Positions 53,573-62,438 of a DNA stretch of 64,000 nucleotides are shown here, piece by piece. This stretch comes from Flavobacterium omnivorum. Its GTDB lineage: Bacteria; Bacteroidota; Bacteroidia; Flavobacteriales; Flavobacteriaceae. Under the pieces are notes generated by a model, which worked only from the letters and a program-made list of their open reading frames with translations, did not search any database and had not been told where the DNA came from. Position numbers and translations under genes: made by a program. The DNA lies in contig NZ_FNDB01000001.1 of assembly GCF_900099915.1 (NCBI RefSeq), forward strand, positions 310,001-374,000, in the 5' to 3' direction. Each line of letters opens with the position of its first letter. The stretch's first letter is position 1.

Positions 53573-55021
53573 TTAAAAAAACTTTAGTCGTTTGTCTTTC
53601 ACGGAATCCAGTCGGAGCATTTTATAATCTAAAACATAGTTTTGATAAATGCGCCAAGGGGCCTTATTTCCTTGACTGGGAAGCATATTCGCTGATCGGT
53701 TGATGTATCCAGAGTTGAGGTTAAGTAGCGGAACCGGTTTTAAATCAGTCTCAATTACTTTTGCTTCTACCGCTTTGTAATTATGTTTGTCTAAATATTT
53801 TAAAACCCGTGAAATATATTCGCTGGTAAGATCACTTTTCAACGTCCACGACGCATTGGTATAGCCCACAAAAATAAAGAAGTTGGGTAGGTCACTTAAC
53901 ATTAGGCCTTTATAAACAAAAGATTTAGAAACATCAAAGGGCTTTGAATCCAATTGAATTTTTACTCCTCCGAAGGCCACTAAATTAAGACCTGTTGCCG
54001 TGATGATAATATCAGCCGCTAATGTCTCGCCCGATTTTAATAAAATTCCATTGGGTAAGAAACGATCGATATGGTCTGTAACCACTGTCGCTTTGCCTTT
54101 CCTGATGGCTCTAAAAAAATCTCCGTTTGGGGCAATGCAAAAACGCTGTTCCCATGGGTTGTAGTTGGGAATAAAATGAGGGTCTACTGGAAAGTCACCC
54201 AAGCCTTTTTTAGCACCGTTGATGATGAAGTTTTTCATCGCTTCTGGAAATAACTTGCAGAGATTAAAAAAGATAATCGAGTAGAAAATATTCTTGTAGC
54301 GGATTAGCCTGTATGCTATTTTTTTTGGGAATAGGTGTTTCAATCGGTCGGCAATCTTGTCTTTATTGGGCAAGGCGGCAATATAAGTTGGCGATCGCTG
54401 CAACATTACAACCTGAGCTCCTTCGGTAGCAAGTTCAGGTACGATGGTAACCGCTGTGGCTCCACTTCCAATTACTACCACTTTTTTATTGGCAACAGCT
54501 AATTTGTCAGGCCATTGTTGAGGATGGATTATTTGACCTTCAAAATGCGACTGATCCTTAAATTTGGGGGTGTAGCCTTTGCTGTAATTATAGTAACCGC
54601 TACAACTAAAGATAAACTGGCACGTGTAAACTGTTTGTTCCGCTGTGGAACTGTTTACAGTAGTTACCGTCCATAATTTTTCTTTGGTATCAAAGTTATA
54701 CGAAACGGCACTTTGTTGGTATCGGATATGATCTCTTACTTGATATTCGTCGGCCGCTTCATTCAGGTATTTCAAGATAGAAGGTCCGTCTGCGAACGTT
54801 TTTTGGTCTTCCCATGTTTTAAAGGAATAGCCAAAAGTATACATATCCGAATCAGAACGGATTCCCGGGTATTTAAACAAACTCCAGGTGCCTCCAAGTT
54901 CTGCTCTTGCTTCTAAAATCACATAGGTTTTATCGGGATTTTTACGGGACAAATGACAGGCAGCGCCTATTCCGGATAAGCCAGCTCCTATGATGATACA
55001 ATCGGTATGTGTCGTGTTCAT
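53573..55021 (-). CDS. FAD-dependent monooxygenase (Baeyer-Villiger type)
   Basis: A 482-residue flavoprotein. The FAD-binding GxGxxG is at the start (CIIIGAGLSGIGAACHL), followed by the conserved [19 protein letters not shown]. The Baeyer-Villiger/FMO fingerprint FxGxxxHxxxW is present as FEGQIIHPQQW near residue 150, and the NADPH site as VVVIGSGATAVTIVP. It would insert oxygen into ketones or oxidise heteroatoms using NADPH; substrate unknown. A broken second copy of its first 88 codons lies at 59773-60037. It converges on the copper island, from which it is separated by 150 bases with no recognised gene. Confidence 0.9.
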   Translation of the reverse strand: MNTTHTDCIIIGAGLSGIGAACHLSRKNPDKTYVILEARAELGGTWSLFKYPGIRSDSDMYTFGYSFKTWEDQKTFADGPSILKYLNEAADEYQVRDHIRYQQSAVSYNFDTKEKLWTVTTVNSSTAEQTVYTCQFIFSCSGYYNYSKGYTPKFKDQSHFEGQIIHPQQWPDKLAVANKKVVVIGSGATAVTIVPELATEGAQVVMLQRSPTYIAALPNKDKIADRLKHLFPKKIAYRLIRYKNIFYSIIFFNLCKLFPEAMKNFIINGAKKGLGDFPVDPHFIPNYNPWEQRFCIAPNGDFFRAIRKGKATVVTDHIDRFLPNGILLKSGETLAADIIITATGLNLVAFGGVKIQLDSKPFDVSKSFVYKGLMLSDLPNFFIFVGYTNASWTLKSDLTSEYISRVLKYLDKHNYKAVEAKVIETDLKPVPLLNLNSGYINRSANMLPSQGNKAPWRIYQNYVLDYKMLRLDSVKDKRLKFF

Positions 55022-55180
55022 GTTGTTGTTTTAGAAAGAAATACTGCTGCAAAATACAAAATAGAATCAACAAAAAACACCATAACATTTTCGAGGGGTA
55101 ATGGTGTTATTAATTTATAAAAAGTCAGGGGGCAATGCCAGGCCATTCTAACTGCTATGACTATGATTTGTAAATGCGGG

Positions 55181-56317
55181 CTATCGCGTTTTTAAGGTCA
55201 TCTTTAAAAATAAAAACCCTACAATTCCTGCGGCAAGTGAAGCAATTATAATTGCTATTTTGGAACTGTTAATAAGGGTTGCATCTTCATAAGCAAGGAT
55301 AGTTATAAAAATGGACATTGTAAATCCTATACCACCCAAAAGTCCTACGCCAATAATATTTTTCCATTTTAAGTCTTCAGGAAGTTTGCAAAGTCCGAGC
55401 GAGGCCCCCAAAAAAGCAAAAGCAAAAATACCCAAAGGCTTTCCTATTATAAGACCTGCAATGATTCCAATACTGTTGGCTTCTCCTAATCCATCTTGCC
55501 AATCAGCTCCTATCGCAATACCAGTGTTAGCAATGGCAAAAAGAGGTAAAATTATAAATGCCACAGGCTTATGTAAAACGTGTTGTAAAATATAGGAGGT
55601 CGAATTTTTATCTCCGTTACCAAAGGGTATGGCGAAAGCCAGTAAAACGCCCGTAATTGTAGCATGAACCCCTGAATTATACATAAAATACCACATGGCA
55701 ATACCTCCAAGTAGGTAGGGAATTAGATTTTTAACTTTAAGACGGTTCAGTAAAAGCAAAATACTGAATAGCGCTAATGCAATCAATAGGTTAGTCCAAA
55801 TGATCGTTTTGGTATAAAAAATAGCGATCACTATTATTGCTATTAGATCGTCCATAACAGCTAATGCTGTAAGAAATATTTTTAGTGAGATGGGTACTTT
55901 ATTCCCTAATAAGGATAAGATTCCTATGGCAAATGCAATATCCGTTGCCATGGGAATACCTGCTCCTGATTGCGTAGCTGTCCCATAATTGAATAAAAGA
56001 AAAATAGCCGCAGGAAGCAGAAAACCGCCCATAGCACCAATGAGAGGAAAAGAAGCATTTTTTATATCCGAGAGTTCGCCTTTGTAAATTTCGCGTTCCA
56101 GTTCCAAACCAATAAGTAAAAAGAAAATTGCCATCAATCCATCATTTATCCAATGGGTGATACTGTGTCCACCAACATCGAATTGCCAAAAGCCAATGTA
56201 GTTCGACTGAATGGGAGAATTAGCCAACAAAAGAGAAACAATGGTGACAATCAGTAGAATTATACCTCCTGCTTTTTCACTTTCGTAAAATTCTTTAAAT
56301 AGTTTCGATAATTTCAT
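55181..56317 (-). CDS. nhaA: Na+/H+ antiporter NhaA
   Basis: A 378-residue inner-membrane antiporter with about twelve hydrophobic segments. NhaA signatures are clear: DGLMAIFFLLIGLELERE, GGFLLPAAIFL, GAGIPMATDIAFAIGILSLLG and the paired aspartates ALAVMDDLIAIIVIAIFYT that carry ions. It exchanges Na+ for H+ for pH and salt homeostasis. Its upstream region (56318-56684, 367 bases) is AT-rich and holds no gene I can recognise. Confidence 0.95.
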   Translation of the reverse strand: MKLSKLFKEFYESEKAGGIILLIVTIVSLLLANSPIQSNYIGFWQFDVGGHSITHWINDGLMAIFFLLIGLELEREIYKGELSDIKNASFPLIGAMGGFLLPAAIFLLFNYGTATQSGAGIPMATDIAFAIGILSLLGNKVPISLKIFLTALAVMDDLIAIIVIAIFYTKTIIWTNLLIALALFSILLLLNRLKVKNLIPYLLGGIAMWYFMYNSGVHATITGVLLAFAIPFGNGDKNSTSYILQHVLHKPVAFIILPLFAIANTGIAIGADWQDGLGEANSIGIIAGLIIGKPLGIFAFAFLGASLGLCKLPEDLKWKNIIGVGLLGGIGFTMSIFITILAYEDATLINSSKIAIIIASLAAGIVGFLFLKMTLKTR

Positions 56318-56684
56318 TACTCTTTTTTTGATAAAATTTTAGATCAGCTTTTCTTTATTTTTGGATTTTTCCAATAAAGTGCTGGTTATTTAGGATTACT
56401 TCGGGTAGATAAATCTAAAAAAGAGTCGTCTTTCCTCGTTTTATCAAATATACCAATTAATATTATAAAAAAATAAAGGATTGTTTTTGTTTCCTGTTAA
56501 ATTGAGTTTCCAGAACTGGCAGTTTAGCCGGCATTAATTTCTGTTCTTAGCTGTTTGATTACAATATTCTTACTTCGCTGGGAAAATATATGAAATTAAG
56601 AGAATGAATTTGGTGCAGAAATGGTTATCATAAGTACGCTAATTGCAGTACAATCTTTTCTTATGACACAACAACTATGGGTTT
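56318..56684. other. Intergenic stretch upstream of nhaA
   Basis: Between the nhaA start and the end of the COG4705-like pseudogene I see no open frame with a credible start, no tRNA and no clear repeat. It must contain the nhaA promoter, but I could not pick one with confidence. Confidence 0.5.
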
Positions 56685-57438
56685 TTTATTCGGGTTGTTT
56701 TTTAAGAACTAATTTGCCGGTTGCAATTACAACAATAAAAACAAGGATTAAAACCATGCTTGCCTTTATATTTTCTAAATTTATTCCTTCTGGTTTTGTC
56801 AAATAGTTGCCATTGTCGCGCCAATTGGGTGTGTCAAAATGATAGCCAACCAGTATAAAAATTCTCTTGCTACTCTAGTAAAAAAACACCAGTAAAACAA
56901 CAACCATCAGCAAGCTTACTAAAAGTAATGTTCTGCCGGCAAAACCCAAAGGCGCGTCGTGTACTAATAAATCGCCTAATGCTGCTCCTAGTGTGCTGGA
57001 CGTCAAAATAGCCAGCCAATATAAAAATTCAGGGGTCTTACTTAATCCACCTTCAATCGTGTCTATTTTGGAATGCCATTTCCAAATGCCAAAAGTGAAG
57101 GCCAATAGAAAAACTAACAAAACGGTGGCATAAATAGATCCTGTTTCCTGCGTTACCCCTTAATAAGTGACCGATAAGGCTTTGGAAAGAAAGTCGGAAA
57201 TAGTAGTAACTAATGTACTTGCTACTGTTATTACGATCCAATATAGAAGTGGTTTTTGGTTTTTTCAAAAAATGGAAATTGTCAATACAATAAGGAACAA
57301 AATGAGCGAGGCAACTGTTCCGCCACCGTATCCTAAATTAAGAGGTTGAGAGATTAAATCCCCTGCCGTTTCTCCCATTGTATTGGCACTGATAATTAAT
57401 GCCCAATAAAATGCATTGATTTTAGGAATCTGCTTCAA
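56685..57438 (-). pseudogene. COG4705-like multi-helix membrane protein, broken
   Basis: Reading the minus strand from 57438: KQIPKINAFYWALIISANTM, GETAGDLISQPLNLGYGGG, a hydrophobic helix ending ISIF, then an in-frame TGA. It continues KNQKPLLYWIVITVASTLVT, TISDFLSKALSVTY, an in-frame TAA, GVTQETGSIYATVLL, and later FLYWLAI..LGAALGDLLVHDAPLGF. After VFF a run of seven T shifts the frame; the expected TRVAREFLYWLAIILTHPIG reads in the next frame and then shifts back to NYLTKPEGINLENIKASMVL, stopping at 56685. Repeated GD(L/Y)L motifs after WLA/WAL helices fit the COG4705 membrane family. Two nonsense codons and two frameshifts make it a clear pseudogene. Confidence 0.8.
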
Positions 57439-57483
57439 AATTTACAGTTCATAAATTAACTGTTTATGATAATGGTCAATGTA

Positions 57484-57501
57484 GTTGTTTTGTTCTAATT
57501 G
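57484..57501 (-). promoter_or_regulatory. 18-base motif shared with the NmrA-like gene upstream region (copy 1)
   Basis: On the minus strand CAATTAGAACAAAACAAC, 46 bases upstream of the pseudogene start. The identical 18 bases occur at 62333-62350, 80 bases upstream of the NmrA-like gene. Possible common operator or promoter part. Confidence 0.35.
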
Positions 57502-57618
57502 TGTTTAATCTCATGGGTGCTTTGCGCCAATACTTTAAAAGAGGTTAGTTTATCTAATCATGGAATTACCCGGAAGCGGCTTGCATTGCATGTGCGCCGT
57601 CATGGTTGAGTAGTGTTG

Positions 57619-58017
57619 TCAATCTAACAAATCCTGCTGTTTTAATTCGTCAAAAATCAATTGATCCACTTCTGAAATTTTGTCTTTGTCAGCGTATTTA
57701 AGCCACCTTATTTCTTCAATTTCTGAACTGGCTTGCAATTCGCCAGAATATGAGCCAGAGTAGCACGTCATTTTCACCAGAATACATGCTGGATGTCCAT
57801 GTGCTTGAGCCTCAAATACACCCATGTATTGCAGGCTATTTGGATCAAGGTGTACTGTAAGCTCTTCTTGAATTTCTCTTACAAGTGCTTGAGCGTCTGT
57901 TTCATCGTTCTCCCGTTTTCCTCCAGGAATATAATATTTGTTTTTTCCAAAACTTTTTGTAGATAGGATGGATTTGTTTTGGAGTTCAATCCAAGCCAGT
58001 TTATCAATTGAATTCAT
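57619..58017 (-). CDS. Nudix hydrolase (first paralogue)
   Basis: A 132-residue Nudix protein. The Nudix box is GGKRENDETDAQALVREIQE followed by ELTV (about residues 32-55), with the catalytic REIQEE intact and only the last Gly replaced. The end DKISEVDQLIFDELKQQDLL is an ordinary helix. It would hydrolyse a nucleoside diphosphate derivative; substrate unknown. A diverged paralogue lies at 62673-63140, and 171-base inverted repeats lie between the two. Confidence 0.9.
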   Translation of the reverse strand: MNSIDKLAWIELQNKSILSTKSFGKNKYYIPGGKRENDETDAQALVREIQEELTVHLDPNSLQYMGVFEAQAHGHPACILVKMTCYSGSYSGELQASSEIEEIRWLKYADKDKISEVDQLIFDELKQQDLLD

Positions 58018-58223
58018 TTTACTATGGGAATTTAAAAGGAGGTGTTTGGTTAATTTTTTTAAATGATATTACTTTGTTAAAATTTGGATAAATGAGTAAT
58101 GATATCACTTTTAGTTCATGTGAAGAGACTAAATTATCAACTATTAATTACAAATAGAAACCTAATTGTGACACTTCTACTTTTTAAAGAAATATAAAAC
58201 AATACCTTTTCTTTAATTGGAGG

Positions 58224-58562
58224 TTAGGGTCTATTGCGAGAGCGGCGCTTCACTCGAGCAAATATAAAACTTCCCAAAAAAGAAGAGACTGCCGCAACCA
58301 TTAAAGAAGGCAAGTCTTTTTTTATGAAAACGTCCAACTGACCAGCAAACAATATACTAAAGCTCATTAATACAAAAAGCGGTCCCAATAACCAAAGTCC
58401 CCAGCGCCAAGATTCTCTGGGCCAAATAAATCCGAACAAACCGCCGGCAACTAGGAACGCTCCAAAAGTAATCAACAGTGCTTCCTTTGAAGTAAGGTAG
58501 AAAGTACCCATTCCGTATAGCACAGCTAGAATGTATTGGAATTTAAAAGAGCCTTTTTTCAT
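58224..58562 (-). CDS. Small four-helix membrane protein
   Basis: A 112-residue protein with four hydrophobic segments (FQYILAVLYGMGTFYLTS, ALLITFGAFLVAGGLFGFI, WGLWLLGPLFVLMSFSIL, LMVAAVSSFLGSFIFARV) and a basic tail ending RRSRNRP. No named family is recognised and no motif suggests a function. It stands alone between the Nudix gene and the repeat copy at 58704. Codon use looks normal and an ATG with a short A-rich leader is present. Confidence 0.6.
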   Translation of the reverse strand: MKKGSFKFQYILAVLYGMGTFYLTSKEALLITFGAFLVAGGLFGFIWPRESWRWGLWLLGPLFVLMSFSILFAGQLDVFIKKDLPSLMVAAVSSFLGSFIFARVKRRSRNRP

Positions 58563-58703
58563 TTTATATTTTTTGCATTATGTATTGAAAAGGAGTAGGG
58601 CTAGATTAGAAAGATTGTGTTGTCTTATAAATCCTTAGGTCACTTAGTTGTTCCAAAGAATATGTTAGTAAAATAATTTTCTGTATTCACAATTTAGAAA
58701 CTT

Positions 58704-58874
58704 GCTAAGCAGTTGGACCTATTTAATGTCGTACTATAAAATGAGTGAAATAATATTTAACATAGTAGTCATATAAGTATTAAACCTTAAATGACCTCAT
58801 TGTTGTTTAAGTTATATAAGCCTAACAAATGAAACTTAAATGACTTATGTGGTAAAAAAAATGTACCATTGTTT
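58704..58874 (+). repeat. 171-base intergenic repeat, copy 1
   Basis: From GCTAAGCAGTTGGAC to CCATTGTTT, this stretch matches the reverse complement of 62439-62610 with about a dozen differences by eye (over 90% identity). Within it, ATATAAG...TTAAACCTTAAATGACCT and ATATAAG...GAAACTTAAATGACTT form an internal direct repeat. It fills most of the 343-base gap between the small membrane protein and the DsrE gene; the remainder holds nothing recognised. Confidence 0.85.
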
Positions 58875-58905
58875 TATTCTTATTACTTATATCAAATAGA
58901 ATTAT

Positions 58906-59523
58906 TTAATGCGCCCCGCTGATCACAAAGGAGACATATCCAGCAGTTAGGTATTTTGTCAAGGCCACCTTTGCTGCCTCAGCAATGAATATGTTTTTAT
59001 ACAATTCGGCTCCTTCAACACCTCTGAGATTCATCGTCTGCCCGCAAAGAACAAAATGTACTCCAACTTTTTGCATCTGATCTATCAAATCAGCATTGGG
59101 ATTCGAATAGTTGAATTTTTTCTCATAGGCTGCGCTATTTAAAACGGATAAAATAGCAGCTGAATGCACAATTACAACAGATTTTAGGTTTTTTGGTTGA
59201 ATGCCGGCCGCCGCATGTAGATTTATAATCCGTGCAATTTCCTCCAGCCCTTCGTTTGGTTTGTCAACCATGCCTGTGGCCGTGCCGTTTTGGGTAAGGT
59301 CAAAAAGTAACTTGTATACCGTATTGGCTTCGGGTTTATCAGTTACATTTTTTACCGGTATTACACCAGTCCACTTGGATCCTTTTATTAATGGATATTC
59401 TAATACTGGAATAAAAGGATCCATTTTAGCCGCTGCGCTTTCACGAGCAGCTGTTTGTGCATTGGAGAAAAGTGAAGAGAGAATGAAACAGAGTGGCAAC
59501 AAATAGTTTTTTATGAATTTCAT
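58906..59523 (-). CDS. Secreted DsrE family protein
   Basis: A 205-residue protein with a signal peptide (NYLLPLCFILSSLFSNAQ). The core fits DsrE/DsrF-like proteins: VYKLLFDLTQNGTATGMVDK, then LEEIARIINLHAAAGI, SVVIVHSAAILSVLN, and the conserved cysteine in GVHFVLCGQTMNLRGV near residue 160. Cytoplasmic DsrE proteins relay sulfur; secreted versions such as this one have no established function. Confidence 0.82.
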   Translation of the reverse strand: MKFIKNYLLPLCFILSSLFSNAQTAARESAAAKMDPFIPVLEYPLIKGSKWTGVIPVKNVTDKPEANTVYKLLFDLTQNGTATGMVDKPNEGLEEIARIINLHAAAGIQPKNLKSVVIVHSAAILSVLNSAAYEKKFNYSNPNADLIDQMQKVGVHFVLCGQTMNLRGVEGAELYKNIFIAEAAKVALTKYLTAGYVSFVISGAH

Positions 59524-59772
59524 TTTAAAAGATTTTTTGAAGAATTGAATAGGTTAGCAAATGATACAACTGAATTTTAAATTACTACTGCTAAGATAGT
59601 TTTTTACCGCAAAGAATCACTTTTTTTGTTTCTATTGGATTTCCTGTGGAGTCGGGAGGCTGTCGTAACTTGAATAATTGGTTGTTTGTTTTGGAATGCT
59701 ACGGAAAGATAGGATTGTCTAACTATTGAATTTAATCCTCCGCTAGCAAGAGCGCAATGTCATTAAGTTAAG

Positions 59773-60037
59773 GCTTCATTTAGGTATTTTAAAATAGAAG
59801 GCTCATCAGCGAACGACTTTTGGTCCTCCCATGTTTTAAAGGAATAGCCAAAAGTGTACATATCCGAATCGGAACGGATTCCGGGATATTGAAACAGACT
59901 CCAGGTACCTCCAAGTGCTGCTCTTGCTTTTAAAATAACAGAGGTTTTGTCTGGATTTTACGGGGCAAATGACAGGCAGCGCCTATACCTGATAATTCTG
60001 CTCCTATTATGATACTATCTGTGTGCTTTTTATTCAT
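59773..60037 (-). pseudogene. Broken duplicate of the first part of the FAD monooxygenase gene
   Basis: This stretch matches 54756-55021 (the first 88 codons of the monooxygenase at 53573-55021) base for base over most positions, including part of the upstream flank (TGCAAAATACAAAA). A T is missing in the run before ACGGG, shifting the frame, and GAGLSG has become GAELSG. Nothing of the remaining 390 codons is present. The rest of the 59524-60196 gap contains no other gene. Confidence 0.85.
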
Positions 60038-60196
60038 GTTGTCATTTTAGAATTAAATGCTGTTGCAAAATACAAAAAACGCCATTGCATTTTCTTAAAT
60101 AGTGGTGTTTGTACGTGATGGGAAAACCTTTTGAAAGTGAAAAGAAATTGAACCTTGTGAAACTAGAACTTCAAAACTTATTTATGAATCCCCAGA

Positions 60197-60379
60197 TCAA
60201 TCTTTTTTATCTTGCTGTTCTGTTTGATTTTGATTTCCGTGAATCATTTTGTCTCCCACGTTCATTCCGTTTGACATTCCGATCATAAAAGCAGTAATGA
60301 TTAGCATAATTTTTCTTTTTGCCCAAAGAATAGGGCGCTTGGATTTCTCCAAACGGGATTTGTTAGTGTGTTTATACAT
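60197..60379 (-). CDS. Small single-helix protein
   Basis: A 60-residue protein: a basic start (MYKHTNKSRLEKSKRPILWA), one hydrophobic segment (KIMLIITAFMIGMSNGMNVG) and a polar tail with Gln/Lys (NQNQTEQQDKKD). The pattern KRPI-W-KRKIMLI and SNGMN looks conserved in my memory of flavobacterial small proteins, but there is no known function. It follows the 123-residue gene on the same strand with a 76-base gap. Confidence 0.5.
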   Translation of the reverse strand: MYKHTNKSRLEKSKRPILWAKRKIMLIITAFMIGMSNGMNVGDKMIHGNQNQTEQQDKKD

Positions 60380-60455
60380 TTTGTAAATGATAAATGATTA
60401 GACATTTGGTATCATCTTTATGCATGGAATTGCATAAATGCGTAGAAAGAAATTT

Positions 60456-60827
60456 CTAGGCTGTGTATAAACTTTTATAGGAATTTCGGGAAGTAATCAT
60501 CTCATTTATGAAGATGTGTTGCATTGCAAATAACTTTACTTTTTGATAAAGCAGCGTCTGTAATTTTAGAAGAACCGGAATTTGAAGAGTGTAACTATCT
60601 TGGAATTGTAGGAAGGCTAACTGAAATAGGAATGAAGTTTTTTCAGCCGAATTTATCTGATGGAACAAATATAATTTCGAATCCTTATAGTTTAATTCTC
60701 TTCTAAGAATTACGTTCGAGAATTGATAATAATCTGCTGAATTTGATGGAGCATCTAAAGTACCATCATTCACCATCAGGCCAAAAGCCAGAAAGAGTGA
60801 AAGGAGATATTTTAAATACGTTGTCAT
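60456..60827 (-). CDS. Secreted hypothetical protein with signal peptide
   Basis: A 123-residue protein with a signal-like start (YLKYLLSLFLAFGLMVND). The rest is helical and polar, with a Lys/Gln/Phe-rich end (KVKLFAMQHIFINEMITSRN, SYKSLYTA). The end resembles small proteins encoded next to metal-efflux genes in flavobacteria, but this is a recollection, not a verified match. No function is assigned. Confidence 0.5.
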   Translation of the reverse strand: MTTYLKYLLSLFLAFGLMVNDGTLDAPSNSADYYQFSNVILRRELNYKDSKLYLFHQINSAEKTSFLFQLAFLQFQDSYTLQIPVLLKLQTLLYQKVKLFAMQHIFINEMITSRNSYKSLYTA

Positions 60828-61057
60828 CTATTTAGTTTAATGATTGCTTTCAAAAGTACAAAAGTAACTGTGAATTAAGGAATGTTTTTTATTTTTTGTG
60901 TTCACAAGCGGCACCTTCGTATTGGACTTTAGATTTGTTCTTTGAAAAATCAGCTTGTTAAAAAACAGTCGTGTTATTGATAAGTGTTAGTTCTGAATTG
61001 ATTACAATTACCGAATGCAATAGAGACTATTTTTATTTGAAGGTTTTTAGGTTTGGC

Positions 61058-61088
61058 TTTGTGCATCTCAAAAATAGCTCTATTTTTG
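61058..61088 (+). promoter_or_regulatory. Promoter of tRNA-Glu (TTTG-N19-TATTTTTG)
   Basis: TTTG at 61058-61061 and TATTTTTG at 61081-61088 with a 19-base spacer match the Bacteroidota consensus. The tRNA begins 19 bases after the -7 box. The gap upstream (60828-61057) shows no gene. Confidence 0.75.
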
Positions 61089-61107
61089 CACCCGCAATAC
61101 AAAACAA

Positions 61108-61179
61108 GGCCCGTTCGTCTATCGGTTAGGACGCATGGTTTTCATCCATGTAAGAGCGGTTCGATTCCGCTACGGGCTA
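61108..61179 (+). tRNA. tRNA-Glu (UUC anticodon)
   Basis: A 72-base cloverleaf. The acceptor stem GGCCCGT pairs with ACGGGCT (one G-T pair), the anticodon stem CATGG/CCATG holds the loop TTTTCAT with anticodon TTC at 61141-61143, and the T arm is GCGGTTCGATTCCGC. No CCA is encoded. A good promoter precedes it and a strong hairpin follows 21 bases later. Confidence 0.95.
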
Positions 61180-61200
61180 CAATTCATAAACACAATCTTA

Positions 61201-61236
61201 AAAAGCCTCGAAAATTATTTTTCGAGGCTTTTTTTA
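61201..61236 (+). terminator. Terminator after tRNA-Glu
   Basis: A 14-pair stem AAAAGCCTCGAAAA/TTTTCGAGGCTTTT with a TTAT loop, followed by more T residues. Confidence 0.9.
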
Positions 61237-61344
61237 TTATTGGTTTTGGCTGTGCGTATTGTAGATGAGGTAAGAGTCAGATACATTTGCGGAGCTGGGT
61301 CGTCGATTTTTTTTATTTGCTAAATAACTTAACTTTCAAATAGT

Positions 61345-62253
61345 TTAAATATTTTTTTTCCCAGGATGTTTAAGTAGAAAATCTTTTACCGTTGTCCAAT
61401 GTATTTCTGGGTAGCGGCTAGTATCGAGTTTTGCTATTTTTGAACGTTCATCTATCATATTGTGCATGTATTGCATGCCTTGCCAAGCAGGATAAAGTTC
61501 TTTTTCTCCCGGCGCTAATTTTCTTGCAATCTTTATAATTATAGCAAGAAGTCTTTGTCCACCAGGTCTAAATAAACGAAAATTCTGCCCTGTTACCTGA
61601 CTAACTATTATTTTTAGTTCACGATGACTTATTAGGTCACCTGCAATTCTAAGGTATCGAGGAGTATTTGAATCCAGAGCTGCTTTGGCTGTAAATTCTG
61701 CGGTATTATTCATTGTGGTAAAGCCCAATTTGTAATCCTTATTTCCCCAGTACAGAATCATTTTCTGCTTGAAAAGAATCATAGGCATTTCATCTATTAG
61801 TAATTCAGTAAAAGCTCCGTTAAAAATTGAAGTTGCACTAATTGAAGTTTTGTCAAGGTACTCGTGAAATTCACGTCTTAGATCCAAGTTTCGGTTTTCG
61901 TCATAGAAAAACTTGGTGAAATCTAATGAATAGTCTGACGGAATAAATCGAGGAACGCTAGCTGTTATTGCTGCATCTAACAAAACTTGTTGGGCATCTA
62001 TAACCACTTCACGTAATCCGGCTAAAGCGGAAACTACGCAGGAAACACCAACGCAAGAAGCTTTTAATTCTTCTAAATTCCAACTACTCACTTTATAAAT
62101 TTTAACACCTAAATTTTCAAGTTCTTTTATTTTTTCAATATCACTGTTGGAACGAACAACTGCACGTACTTCAGCATCTTTATTTAGTAAAGCTTTTACT
62201 ATTCTTAGCCCTAAATTTCCTGTCGCACCGGCTACTAAAATTATTTTTTTCAT
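61345..62253 (-). CDS. NmrA-like NAD(P)-binding reductase
   Basis: A 302-residue protein of the atypical short-chain dehydrogenase class. The nucleotide-binding GxxGxxG is VAGATGNLGLRIVKALL at the start. VRAVVRSNSDIEKIKELENLGVKIYKVSSWN and SALAGLREVVIDAQQVLLDAA follow the NmrA/isoflavone-reductase pattern. It may be a redox-sensing regulator or a reductase; substrate unknown. It lies inside the pair of 171-base inverted repeats, convergent with tRNA-Glu. Confidence 0.85.
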   Translation of the reverse strand: MKKIILVAGATGNLGLRIVKALLNKDAEVRAVVRSNSDIEKIKELENLGVKIYKVSSWNLEELKASCVGVSCVVSALAGLREVVIDAQQVLLDAAITASVPRFIPSDYSLDFTKFFYDENRNLDLRREFHEYLDKTSISATSIFNGAFTELLIDEMPMILFKQKMILYWGNKDYKLGFTTMNNTAEFTAKAALDSNTPRYLRIAGDLISHRELKIIVSQVTGQNFRLFRPGGQRLLAIIIKIARKLAPGEKELYPAWQGMQYMHNMIDERSKIAKLDTSRYPEIHWTTVKDFLLKHPGKKNI

Positions 62254-62332
62254 TTCTCTGTACTGTTTTCTACTGTCCGTAAAAAGGTTTTACAATTAAT
62301 TAAGTCAGTTCTCCTAAAAATCGGCAAACTTG

Positions 62333-62350
62333 GTTGTTTTGTTCTAATTG
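62333..62350 (-). promoter_or_regulatory. 18-base motif shared with the COG4705-like upstream region (copy 2)
   Basis: On the minus strand CAATTAGAACAAAACAAC, 80 bases upstream of the NmrA-like ATG and identical to 57484-57501. Both are upstream of minus-strand genes. Confidence 0.35.
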
Positions 62351-62438
62351 CAAAGTAAATATAGATGATTTAGATTGTAATTAGTTTTTTTATAAAAAGA
62401 GATTTGAATGTAAATCTGAGTTTATAAGCAATAAGAAA

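Noticed and set aside
56621-56806. A 61-codon plus-strand frame
   Set aside because: It lies antisense to the last part of the COG4705-like pseudogene, whose coding sense is clearly on the minus strand.
57053-57268. A 71-codon minus-strand frame starting MKKPKTTS
   Set aside because: It is an out-of-frame reading within the same pseudogene; the in-frame translation gives the recognisable membrane protein.
61053-61323. Two short plus-strand frames across the tRNA
   Set aside because: They run through tRNA-Glu and its terminator and encode no recognisable protein.
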